A stretch of 64,000 nucleotides of DNA from Musa acuminata AAA Group (Eukaryota; Streptophyta; Magnoliopsida; Zingiberales; Musaceae): assembly GCF_036884655.1 (NCBI RefSeq), contig NC_088348.1, positions 20,468,501 through 20,532,500 on the forward strand, given 5' to 3'. Within the stretch, counting starts at the first letter, position 1. The number at the start of each line of letters is the position of its first letter. Below, in pieces: positions 54,555 to 64,000 of the stretch. Below the pieces are notes generated by a model, which saw only the letters and a program-made list of their open reading frames with translations, had not been told where the DNA came from and did not search any database. A program made the translations under genes and the position numbers.

Positions 54555-55831
54555 AAAACCTTGGGAGATCGTATATTCCTGAAAAGCTATATATTTGTAG
54601 GAGAGGATGAAGGAGGTCAAATATCCTTCTCTCTAATGGCGATCCATGTTAGGACCGAAATCAACACTAAGGGGCGGGAAGGAGGGGGGGGGGGAGGGGG
54701 GGGTGGTTACTAGCGGTACCACCGCTAGTACTGGGCGATACTACCGCTTGACACTCTGATACTAGGTGATACCATCACCCAATTTAGTGGTACTATCGCC
54801 TAACAGAACCTTGAAGACTGGGCTCTAGTGGTATCACCGCTTGATAGGGTGGTACCACTACTTGGCAGCATTAACTGCCGATGGTACCACCGCGTAGACA
54901 TCTTGGGATGTTGAGCTTCAAGCGGTTCCACCACTCACCCTAGGTAGTGCCATCGCCTGACGTGGCTTCGAGTCACTGAATGACATTTCTCTTGGCCTAA
55001 ATCATTTGGACCTATCTATCCTCAGTTACCATTTATCTATAGTCATTCATCCATCTAATACCCAGAGACCATATATTGGGCATGGTACTGTTAGGCCCAT
55101 ATAGTTTATGCTCGAGTCTTGCTCTAATTAGATTCTCCCAGAGAACTCTTTCTCTCTCAATCTGAATGACCCTAGCCAGGGATTTGTCTGAGCAAGAATA
55201 CATGAGATATTTCTCTCATGACACCGAGAGTGAATGATCCTCTATTAAGACTCAATAGCTCTCGTAAGGTTGGCTACCACTACCGATGACTGACTATGCT
55301 AGATCTGGAACCTCTAGACCTATAAGTCCAGCATCAAAGAGTAGAGTACTCATACAGGACATCCTTAGTGTCACAAGTTTATGGACTAGATACACCATTG
55401 GGATGACAAAATTACTGTTTGACAATATGACATCATCAACCATCCAACATTCCGTAAGCAAATCAATTAGTGAACTTATTCTCTAATGAGCACCAACACT
55501 GTATCCTTAGTATCCCCACATGAATAGCTATGAGATTAGCTACATCCATTATATGGACGAGTATACAACACGCTAGTTTGTCCGATTATCTCGAGTAACC
55601 TATGACTAAGATTATTTAAGATATATGTTTAAAAGCAAATCAATCTCATTATCGTGATCTCATCATGATCCGATTCCTATTTCACGAATCCATGGACATC
55701 ACAATATATTCATGTAATGGGCAATATAAAGTGATAAAATACCAAATAATAATAATAAGCAAAAAGATTGCGTGTCAAGTTATACGTGTCATCACTTACA
55801 TGATTGGCTTGTAGGGCACCTATGACTAGCA
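54555..55831 (-). repeat. Chimeric LTR unit 3 (truncated) and LTR terminus
   Basis: Unit 3 begins AAAACCTTGGG at 54555. After TTAGGACCGAAATCAACACT it collapses into a G-rich run (54670-54710) and jumps to the palindromic array (54715-54970), so the TATA box and R-like part are deleted. From 55377 the sequence follows the canonical Angela-type LTR to its CA end at 55831. Confidence 0.8.
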
Positions 55832-57921
55832 GTCTCTTAGAATTTTCCATACCAAACCTTTTGTTGATGGTGTTTATGTACCTGGACTAGGATATGCCAA
55901 GCATCTTCTTGGATCTATCGAGATAGATCCGAATTCCTAAGATATAAGATGCTTTCCCTAAGTCCTTCATGGAGAAGTGTCTAGATAACCAAGCCTTTAT
56001 TATGGATAGTATTCTTACATCATTCCTAATGATCAGGATGTCATCTATATATAACACCAAGAAGGTGTTAGCACTCCCACTTACCTTTCTATACACACAA
56101 GGCTCATCTTCGTTCTTAAAGAAGTCATAAGATCTGATCGCCTCATCAAAACTTATGTTTCAACTTTGGGAAGCCTGCTTCAGTCCACAAATGGACCTAA
56201 GCAATCTACACAACTTATCTAGGTAGTTCTTGGACATGATTCATTAAGGCTATATCATATACACCTCATCCTCAAGGTTGCCATTAAGGAATGTGATTTT
56301 CATATCCATTTGTCAGATCTCACAATCATAGTGTGCTGCAATAGCCAGAATAATTCGAATGGATCTCAGCATAGTTACGAGTGAGAAGGTTTCATCATAA
56401 CCAACACATTGCCTTTGATGATACCCCTTAGCCATTAGCTTACTTTATAGGTCTCTACCTTTCTATCTACCCCAATCTTCTTCTTAAAGATCCACTTGCA
56501 ACCAATGTGTATAATACTCTCAAGTGCATCAGCTAGGTTCCAAACCTTGTTGGAGTATATGAAATCAATAATAGAATTCATGGCTTCTTGCCACTTCTCG
56601 GAGTCTATACTTGTAATGCATCCTCGTAGCTCCAAGGATCAATATCCTCAATGTTCTCTCCTCTAATATGTCCCACATATCTCTTAGGAGGATGAGATAC
56701 TCTATCAGACCTACATAAAATTAGAACTTGTATGTTAAATACCTAAATAGACTCAGGCTGTGAAGTGGTGCTTGAGTTAGGATCTCTAACTTCACTCAAC
56801 TTTATCACGCTCCTACTATCTTCGCCAAGAATGTGTTCCTTCTCAAGGAACACCACTCTCTTGGCTACAAAATCCTTTTGGTCCTCGAGATGATAAAAAT
56901 AATACCCAAAAGTTTTCTTAGGGTATTCCACATCCTTGTATCGCTCCATCCTCGATTTCAACTTATCTAGGTTGTGCCATTTAACGTAGGCAGATCATCC
57001 CCAAATCTTTACAACCTTAAGATTAACTTCTTCCATTTCCATATCTCATATGGTGTAGATACTACCGACTTATTTGGAAATTTGTTTAGAAGGTAAGCTA
57101 CGGTCTCTAGGGCATATCCCCATAATGAGATGAGTAGGTCGGCAAAGCTCATCATGGACTGCACCATGTCTAATAATATATGATTCCTCCTTTCAGATAC
57201 ACCATTGAGCTGAGGTGTATAAGGTGTCCATTGGGATAGAATCCCATGGTTCTTGAGGAACTAGGTGAACTTTGTACTCAAGTACTCACCTCCTCGATCT
57301 GATCGAAGTGTCTTGAAACTCTTTCTAATCTAGTTCTCCACTTCATTCTTATACTCTTTGAATTTCTCAAAGGTCTCGAACTTGTACTTCATCAAGTACA
57401 CATGTCCATACCTTGAGAAATCATTAGTAAGAGTAATAAAGTAGGAGTAACCACCTATGACATGAGTTGACATAGGTCCACATACATCACTATATATAAG
57501 TTCCAGTAGCTTAGTGGTTCTTTCTCCAGTTTCACTAAATGAAGAGTTGGTCAGTTTTCCACGAAGGCAAGGCTAGCAAGTTGCATATAACTTATAGTCA
57601 AATAGATCTAGATATACATCATTTAGCAACCTTTGAATCCTTCCCTCATAGTTGTGACCTAGCCTACAATGCCACAAGTATGCACTGTTCATTTAATCTT
57701 GTTTCCTCTTGAATACACTTACATTCATAATGTGTGAAGTAGTTTCTAGCATAAACAAACTACTAAGCAATGTTCCTCTCGTGATAATCTCATTATCTAA
57801 TAATATTGAACAATCATTATTTTTAAAAACTAATTTATATCCATTAACTGTCAAACATGAAATGAAAATAATATTTTTGATAATAAAAAGAATAAAATAA
57901 CATACATCTACTGTAATAATG
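55832..57921 (-). pseudogene. Decayed copia pol (RT, integrase, pre-integrase)
   Basis: Internal region of a minus-strand Angela-like element. RNase H and the polypurine tract are missing: the LTR end passes directly into GAATTTTCCATACCAAACC, which corresponds to 2460-2478 of the first element. RT with LYIDDILII (YIDD) at 55887-56096; RT fingers and linker 56435-56635; integrase C-part 56743-56961. The integrase ERRN glutamate is retained near 57185. Pre-integrase SCLTVNGYKLVFKNNDCSIL is near 57790-57880. It is cut at 57922 by a chromovirus LTR. Too many stops to function. Confidence 0.85.
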
Positions 57922-58131
57922 TGTTAGGACTGTAGTTAGGAGAGTCCTAATTAAGTTTTATTGAAAGGGACATTCATGTAAAATCTACCTAGCTTACCTC
58001 TATTAAAGAGATGAAGAGGCCAGCTAGGGTCAGGATTAGTTGGGAGGTAGCTTTTTATAGTATGAGTCTTATTAGGAGTTAGTTAGAAGTAGGAGTCTTG
58101 AGTATAAGTCCGATTAAGAGTTGGGGTTTAG
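57922..58131 (+). repeat. Truncated plus-strand chromovirus LTR
   Basis: First ~210 bp of the family LTR (TGTTAGGACTGTAG...GAGTTGGGGTTTAG). It stops where the next LTR begins; the missing continuation AAGCCCTATAAATAG is seen in that next copy. TTTAG (58127-58131) would be the left TSD of the downstream element. Confidence 0.8.
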
Positions 58132-58508
58132 TGTTATGACTCTAGCTAGGAGAGTCTTAATTAAGTTTCATTGAAAAGGGCATTCATGTAAAATCTATCT
58201 AGCCAACCCCTATTAAAGAGGTGAAGAGGCCGGCTAGGGTTAGGGTTAGATGGGAGGTTACTTCTTAGAGTAAGAGTCTTATTAGAAGTTGGTTAGAAGT
58301 AGAAGTCTTGAGTAGGAGTCCAATTAGGAGTTGGGGTTTAGAAGCCCTATAAATAGTCATGTATTCATCCTCTTTTGACAAGCAATAGATGAATATTTTT
58401 AGTAGCTTTTGAGCAGCAACTTGGAGGAAGGAACCCTAATAGAGTTCTAAGGAGGTCGATCCCTTAAAGAGATCAACCCCAAGCTTAGAATCCACAAGGA
58501 TTCTAACA
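58132..58508 (+). repeat. 5' LTR of chromovirus 3
   Basis: 377 bp, TGTTATGACTCTAGC...GATTCTAACA, the reverse orientation of the minus-strand family LTRs. TATA box CTATAAATA is inside GAAGCCCTATAAATAGTC near 58345. Confidence 0.9.
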
Positions 58509-58510
58509 CT

Positions 58511-58522
58511 TGGCATCAGAGC
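58511..58522 (+). other. Primer binding site of chromovirus 3
   Basis: TGGCATCAGAGC, one base from TGGTATCAGAGC. Confidence 0.85.
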
Positions 58523-58557
58523 AGCATTTTTGGTGTCTTGCTGCCCTTCCACAGCCA

Positions 58558-59345
58558 TCCATCAGCCCTCCACAGCTACCCAAAGCAATTCCCACAATTG
58601 CTTAAAAGATCATCGTTGAATTCTGTCGTCATCTCCACCATTACTGATCATCCTTTGATCTTTCTATGAATTGTAATAGGTTTAGGTTTCCTACCTTACT
58701 GCTACAGAAATTTAGTTATCCTTATTCAAAAATCCAACTATCCATTAGCCCTCCACAGCCACCCAAAGTAATTTCCACAATTGCTTAAAAGATCGTCACT
58801 GAATTCTGCCATCATCTCCACTACCATGAATCATCCTTTGATCTCCCCATGAATTACAATAGGTTCTAGTTTCCTACCTTATTGCTACTACAATTTAGTT
58901 AACCTTCTTTAAAAATCCAAAAAAAATTATTCCTATATTGTTGCATAAACTTTTCATTGTAAAGTTTTTATCTCTACGATGAAAGATGCACTGCAGAATT
59001 CCAACCACATAGCACAGTTTGTTTTATCTTGCTACTACATTTATTTTGTCCAAATCTCTACGAAATTTTTATGACAACTTTGAAACTTCCTAACAGTGGA
59101 TTTTCCTTTAGTTTCATTAAAAAATTTCCAATATAAACTACTGATCTTTTATGTCTAATCTGCTAGATGCACGGTAGAATTCTAACCGCATAGCACAGTT
59201 TGTTTGATCTTGCCACTGCATTTTTTCTGTCCAAATCTTTACAAAATTTATATGATAGCTTTGAGATTTCCTAACAGTAGATTTCTCTTTAGTTTTATCA
59301 AATGATTCTCAATATAAACTATTGACCTTTTACGTCCAAACTGCT
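58558..59345 (+). repeat. Two tandem duplications in chromovirus 3 leader
   Basis: The first has a period of about 183 bp (GCCCTCCACAGCYACCCAAAG at 58565 and 58748). The second has a period of about 180 bp (GATGCAC...GAATTCYAACC at about 58979 and 59163). The second corresponds to the duplication in chromoviruses 1 and 2; the first seems specific to this copy. Confidence 0.8.
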
Positions 59346-59477
59346 ACACTTTAAACGTAAAAATCTGTTGTAGTACCTTTCCGTGATCCTAAATTTTTCC
59401 GAACCTTCCACCACCCCATGCCATTAACCCATCAACAGAAAAAAAATATGGACATCTCTGATCTATAGGCATATGCT

Positions 59478-60424
59478 ATGGCTTCTCAAGATCCATTTGA
59501 TGCCAAATTTGAGGCATGGAAATCTTGGATTGAATCATGGCTTGAATCACGCTTGGAGGACAAATTGCGCATTTTATTTGTAGAATTCAAAATTGGACAA
59601 CCGCTGAGTCTAACCAAATTTCAACAAGGAGAGAGTTTAGAAAGGCCTCTAGAGAAGAAGGGAAAGCCCTCGGACATGCTTCAGTGATGCATAAGGGTGG
59701 CTTCCCACGATGGGAAGAAGGAGACTTGGCGGGGTGGATTTCGCGCGTCGAACGTTACTTTCGCTACTACCGAATGTCGGATGATGCTATGGTGAAAATT
59801 ATTGTCATCCACCTTGAAGGAGATACTATTCAATGGGATAATTGGTTGAAATACAATCATGGGGCTTCGACGTGGAATAAATTTAAGAATGCATTGCTAA
59901 ATCATTTTGGACATACGAAGTATTAAAATATCGACGGCCACCTCACAAAGATTTGACAAACCTCTATGATTCAAGATTACCAAACTAGGTTTAAGAAGCT
60001 ATCCTATCATACTCGTGATTGGACTAATCATTAACTGCTAGGAACATTCATCGAAGGACTCAAGCCAAAGATAAATGGGGAAGTTAAGGCGCGGTAGCCC
60101 CATACCGTAACAGCTACGATTTCTTTCACCTGAATACAAGAAGAACGACTCAACCAAGATGCTTGAAGAATGAGAACTTCTCCTCGGCCCACGACATATA
60201 AACCTCCTTCTGCTCCCCACTGTCTTTCGCTGCCAAAAATATTGACAAGAGAAGAACTACGTGACAAGAGAAGAACCATGATCATCGCTGCAAAAGGGGC
60301 CGCCTCCTAGTGATTGAACCTCTTGAAGACATAGAGGAGGAGGTCCAGGAGCATCATGAGGAAGAGGTCATAGATGAAGAACAGCAGCCGGTCGATATTA
60401 TGATGCATTCCCTTGCCAGTTACG
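59478..60424 (+). pseudogene. Chromovirus 3 gag (broken)
   Basis: Begins MASQDPFDAKFEAWKSWIES at 59478 and runs to a stop at 59687. A shifted frame continues 59684-59926 with FPRWEEGDLAGWISRVERYF and WNKFKNALLNHFGHTKY, the conserved gypsy capsid domain. Further broken pieces encode IEGLKPKINGEVKAR, a knuckle scrap (HRC near 60285) and the acidic EDIEEEVQEHHEEEVIDEEQ. The frame is cut at 60424 by the minus-strand LTR. Gag would form the particle; several shifts make it dead. This copy gives the best view of the N-terminus for this family. Confidence 0.85.
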
Positions 60425-60751
60425 TGTTAGTACCCTAGCAGATTCTAAGCTTGGGGTTGATCTCTTTAGGAGATCGACCTCCTTGGAACTCTATAGGAAG
60501 ATTCATCTATTGCTTGTCAAAAGAGGATGAATACATGTCTATTTAGAGGGCTTCTAAACCCTAACTTCTAATAGGACTCCTACTCAAGACTCCTACTTCT
60601 AACTAACTCCTACTCTAAGAAGCAACCTCCCAACTAACCCTAACCTTAGCTAGCCTCTTCATCTCTTTAATAGGGGTCGGCTAGGTAGGTTTTACATGAA
60701 TGCCCCTTTCAATAAAATTTAATTAGGACTCTCCTAACAAGAGTCATACCA
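60425..60751 (-). repeat. 3' LTR of chromovirus 4
   Basis: 327 bp, TGTTAGTACCCTAGC...GAGTCATACCA, shortened by an internal deletion after CTCTATAGG. Confidence 0.85.
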
Positions 60752-60769
60752 GACCCTATTCAAATCACC

Positions 60770-62947
60770 CTTATCCTCAAGGCTGACGATCCATGAATTC
60801 TGGAAATTTGATCTTGAAGTCGTCATACTTCTCCCAAGTGGCATCTTCTGCTAGTAGATTCACCCACTATATTAGCACTTCAATAGTAGATCTCCGTAGC
60901 CGAGTCACGATTCGTTGATCAATAATACAACTCGGCTGGGTCTAGAGTTATCCTTGGGTAGTCATATTTGGTAGATGGCTTTGGGCTGTCTCATTTTGTC
61001 CCAGCTTAAGCTTTAAACATGACACATGGAAGCTTGGATGGATTTGAGAGTTGGCGGGTAAGTCTAATCTCTATGCTACTACTCCTATGCGCTCCAAAAT
61101 TTGGTAGGGTCCATAGAACCGAGGTGAAAGCTTCATAGATGCTTTGGTCTGGATTGATATTTGCTTGTATGGCTGGAGCTGTAGGAAGACTCAATCTCCT
61201 ACTGAAAATTCTCTTTCACCTTTGTGTTGATCATATTCATGTTTCATCCTTGCTTGAGCTTTTCCTTGTTATGAGGGAAGCCCTTCGATGAAGTCCATCG
61301 ATATATCAGTCCATATTGAGTCTAGGATGGGTAAGGGTTGTAGCTTTCCAGGTCTTGCCACTGTCTCGCCTTTATGTTATTGACATACATCACATTGTGC
61401 CACAAATTTAGCAATAATATTTTTCATCCCTTCCCAATAAATTTTTTTCTTAATTCTCTTATAGGTTCTAAGGAACCCAAAGTGCCTAGCCATAGGTGTC
61501 GAATGCATCTCTTAAAGGATGGTCTTTATGCAAGTAGAATTTGGCACAAGCACAATACGTCCTTTATATCATAATTCTTTTTAGTCCCATCTGTAATGAG
61601 CCACGGAGTTTGGTGCTTCCTCTAATTTTTTTATGATTTTACTGGTCTCCGGATCTTCCTACCATTCTCTCTTAATATCCTTAAGGAAGTCACTGATCGG
61701 AAGTGAAATGGTCGAAAATTCAACTTGCTCGGGTAGTTGTGAAAGCACATTTACAACAACATTCTCTTTCCCCTTTTTGTAAGTTATTTCATACTCATAT
61801 CTAAGAAGCTTTGTTACCTATTTTTACTACTCGGGGAAGATATCTTCTACTCTAAGAAATATTTTAGGATTTTATGATCGGTCTTGATTTGAAAGCATCG
61901 CCTGATCAAGTAAGGTCTCTATTTGGTCACCGCATGTACAATCGCGAGCATCTCCTTATCGTACATAGTCATCTTGAGATGGGAAGGAGATAATGTCTTA
62001 TTGGTATAAGCAAGAGGGTGACCATCTTACAATAGTATAGCACCGATTCCGACTCCGGAGGCATCGGCTTCAATAATAAAAGTCATGCCGAAGTTAGGTA
62101 GCGCTAGTATGGGCGTTATCGTTATTGTGGCTTTAAGTTCGTCGAAGGTGGTGGTGGCTTTGTCTGACCATTGGGAAGCATCTTTTTCTCAGCAAAGAAG
62201 TAAGGGTCACACTGATCTTTCCATAGTTTTTCACGAACTTGTAGTAGTAGCCTGTTAAACTGAGAAAGCCGCATAGCGATTTTATGTTCCTCGGGGTCGG
62301 CCAGTTCCGCATTGCTTCAATATTGGAGGGCTCCACCGCCATACCTTCCTCTGATATAATATGCCCAAGATATTCCACCTTATATTGAAAAAAGTTGTAC
62401 TTCAATTTTTTGATAAAAAGAGCATGTTCTCGTAAAATCGTCAAAACAAGTCGTAAGTACTGAAAATGACTTTCAAGAGAAGGGTTGTAAATAAGGATAT
62501 CTTCGAAGAAAACCAGCACAAACTTATGAAGATAATTCTAAAAAATATCATTCATTAGGCTCTAGAAGGTGGAGGGAATATTGGTGAGACCAAAGGGCAT
62601 TACCAAAAATTTGTAGTGGTCGTTGTGTGTTCGAAATCTGATTTTCGGTATGTCTTCTTCGCGCACTCATATTTGATGATACCTAGATCAAAGGTCTAGC
62701 TTTGTGAAGACTCATGCTTCCTTTAATTTATCAAGCAATTCATCTACTACTAGAATAGGGCATTTGTCCTTGATGTTCATGCCATTGAGAGCTCGGTAAT
62801 CAATGTACATTCATCATGTTTCGTCCTTTCGTACGAGGAGCACCGGTGAAGAGTAGGGGCTGCAACTTGCGTGAATAACTCCTGTTTCGAGCATCTCTTT
62901 TATAATCCTTTCTATTTCATCCTTCTGGAGATGTGGATACCAATATG
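60770..62947 (-). pseudogene. Chromovirus 4 RT/RNase H, integrase scraps and chromodomain
   Basis: Element sense: RT fingers (about 62760-62947), palm with [25 protein letters not shown]-like reading near 62590-62660, then VFFEDILIYNPSLESHFQYL and KVEYLGHIISEEGMAVEP (62133-62519). RNase H and connection follow at 61830-62120, integrase fragments at 61000-61800, chromodomain-like end at 60780-60930. The catalytic pair reads FFED where FFDD is expected, so even the retained palm carries a damaged active site. Stops are frequent. It is the in-window reference for the palm block missing in the other two copies. Confidence 0.82.
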
Positions 62948-62948
62948 A

Positions 62949-63578
62949 CTAAGTATTTGCTGGAGATTTGCTCGGAAGAATTGGTATATAATGATCATGC
63001 CGATGGGTAGGAGATAGGTTGTGTGGTTCATCAAATATATATAAAAATTCAGCAAGCAAAGGAAGTAGGTTTGGATCTTCAAATTTTTTTGGCTCTCCCT
63101 TAGTTTGCTGCTCAAGTTGTACCAAAGGACCGCTACATGCTTTATGCAAAACCTTCTCCATTCGTTGTGTGCAAATCATCGTTACGTCTCCCCCACGTTT
63201 CCTATATAGTATCACCTGTTTCCCCTTACTATGAAATTTCATAATTAATATCATAAAATTTCAGAAAATATTACCTAATGTCATTAGTCATTTGATGTTG
63301 AGCACAGTCTCATAATCATTAAGAGGGAGGAGGAAGAAATATGTAATTATCTCTTGATCCTATAGTAATAGTTTCACCAGCGGGCACCTATGATCACACT
63401 TCAAAATTCGTCCGTCGACAACCTTAACATCAAACCTGCTACAATTCTAAATAGGTAAGGCCATCTAGATAGCAATCTTGCTATTCATAAAATTATTAGT
63501 GCTCCCGGTGTCAATAAGAATGGTGATAGATTGTTGCTTCAGAAGTCCTCCCACTTTTATCGTTTGTGGGTTCGTGTG
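62949..63578 (-). pseudogene. Chromovirus 4 protease region (broken)
   Basis: The frame 62949-63254 (MILIMKFHSKGKQVILYRKR, CTQRMEKVLHKACSGPLVQL) is the segment between protease and RT. Further upstream in element sense, DTGSTNNFMNSKIAI (about 63470-63520) is the retropepsin motif, preceded by KVGGLLKQQSITILI. Stops interrupt it. Sequence stops matching near 63578. Confidence 0.8.
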
Positions 63579-63584
63579 TCGATA

Positions 63585-64000
63585 AAAATTGCATGGGATG
63601 CTGAGATCTATTGTAAGTGACTGTGATAGGGTCTTCATAAGCATATTTTGGATATAGTTATTCCAGATGTAGGGAACTAAATTGAAAATGAGTATGGTAT
63701 ATCATCGAAAAACCGACGGAAAGACTAAAGTGATGAATAGGTGCTTGGAGACATACCTCATATGCTTCACCAGTGACTAGCCAAAAGAGTGGACAAAGTG
63801 GCTTCCCTGGGCCGAGTGATGGTATAATACAACTTATCATTCATCCATAAAATATACTCCCTATGAGGCTATGTATGGCTGACTTCCCCATGTGATCTCA
63901 AAATATATGTTGGGCAACTCTAAAGTAGAACAAGTAGACAGGGAACTATAGGACAGATAAAATGCCGAAGTTACTAAAAGAAAATATCACTACAGCCCAA
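63585..64000 (+). pseudogene. Plus-strand gypsy integrase (partial)
   Basis: One frame reads KLHGMLRSIVSDCDRVFISI (second catalytic aspartate region), [34 protein letters not shown] and, after a stop, PKEWTKWLPWAE, then YNTTYHSSIKYTPYEAMYG. These are standard gypsy integrase core blocks. Internal stops near 63660-63780 show decay. It probably belongs to chromovirus 3, separated from its gag by chromovirus 4 and a deletion of protease and RT. Confidence 0.85.

Larger units (their letters stand above)
37713..55831 (-). repeat. Chimeric copia LTR with tandem core, host to several insertions
   Basis: It starts TATTGGGAAATTTAGGG (37713) and ends GCACCTATGACTAGCA (55831), both as in the Angela-type LTR. 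Subtracting chromovirus 2 and solo LTR H leaves 4003 bp, versus about 1.6 kb for the canonical LTR. In the middle, Angela-type sequence gives way after GTGATCYATG to a Sirevirus-like core (TTAGGACCGAAATCAGCACT..., TATA box, palindromic array) and returns at GGGTCACTGAATG...CTTAGTTACC. This composite is tandemly repeated: unit 1 37861-53265 (1289 bp net), unit 2 53266-54554 (1289 bp), unit 3 54555-55376 (822 bp, promoter part deleted). Confidence 0.82.
60425..63580 (-). mobile_element. Chromovirus 4, 5'-truncated, minus strand
   Basis: 3' LTR 60425-60751 followed by chromodomain/integrase scraps, RNase H/RT and protease in reverse order, ending abruptly near 63580 where plus-strand integrase begins. 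Gag, leader and 5' LTR are missing. It lies in opposite orientation to chromovirus 3. It retains the RT palm that chromoviruses 1 and 2 lack. Confidence 0.8.
58132..64000 (+). mobile_element. Plus-strand chromovirus 3 (5' part and integrase), interrupted
   Basis: 5' LTR 58132-58508, primer site, leader with two tandem duplications, gag 59478-60424, then a minus-strand insertion (60425 to about 63580), then plus-strand integrase to the window edge. Protease and RT of this element are not seen, so a deletion accompanied or followed the insertion. It was apparently inserted into the LTR of a sister copy (57922-58131). Confidence 0.75.

Noticed and set aside
55286..55486. Small ORFs in the Angela-type LTR tails
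   Set aside because: Not kept open in the homologous LTR segments at 1140-1360 and 13380-13600.
59478..59687. Independent small host gene
   Set aside because: It aligns with the Gag N-terminus of chromovirus 1 (9635-9847) and follows an LTR, primer site and leader.

Overview
The window reads as repeat-dense nuclear DNA of a flowering plant. A monocot is plausible from the retrotransposon families, but the sequence does not prove it. I find no convincing host gene, rRNA, tRNA or CRISPR array. Almost every base belongs to LTR retrotransposons nested inside one another. Most were resolved by matching LTR termini, tRNA-iMet primer sites (GCTCTGATACCA on the plus strand for minus-strand elements), polypurine tracts and 5-bp target-site duplications (TSDs).

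Layout. (1) 1-110 and 13992-18907: a plus-strand Sirevirus-like remnant with a broken accessory (env-like / plant transposon protein) ORF, a pol C-terminal relic and a 3' LTR. An Angela-type Ty1-copia element (111-13986, minus, TSD ATGAA) sits in it, and that element contains a chromovirus-type Ty3-gypsy element (6288-11497, minus, TSD CATAG). (2) 18908-19167 and 37585-37712: probable leader DNA of a second copia element. A lone plus-strand Sirevirus-like LTR (19168-37584) lies between them. It is split by element A (19311-36055, minus, gag only), whose 5' LTR is split by element B (26441-34550, minus, TSD GATTT). B is a very young Sirevirus whose gag-pol frame is broken only by two stop codons. 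(3) 37713-55831: one copia LTR, about 4.0 kb after removal of insertions. It is chimeric (Angela-type ends, Sirevirus-like promoter core) and carries the core as three tandem units. It hosts a second chromovirus (38384-43690, TSD AGATT) and a solo LTR H (44065-52863), which in turn hosts gag-only element D (44491-51685, TSD GATTC). (4) 55832-57921: decayed copia pol. (5) 57922-64000: plus-strand chromovirus remnants, with a minus-strand relative inserted at 60425.

How the parts may work together (inference). B carries protease, integrase, RT and RNase H domains, but its two stops make it uncertain that it can express them. A and D encode only a Gag without a zinc knuckle yet keep LTRs, primer site and polypurine tract, so they look like parasites of a B-like Sirevirus. 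The two best-preserved chromoviruses share a deletion of the RT catalytic core and look like a second non-autonomous lineage. Sirevirus-type LTRs share a modular U3: a CTTCCGGCGA-rich block, then an array of GGCGGTGNCACCGCC palindromes directly upstream of the TATA box. Several insertions fall within about 65 bp of a resident LTR TATA box. Points most worth following: the zinc-knuckle-less gag-only lineage, the chimeric tandem LTR, the conserved hairpin modules in the copia leader, and the TATA-proximal insertions.
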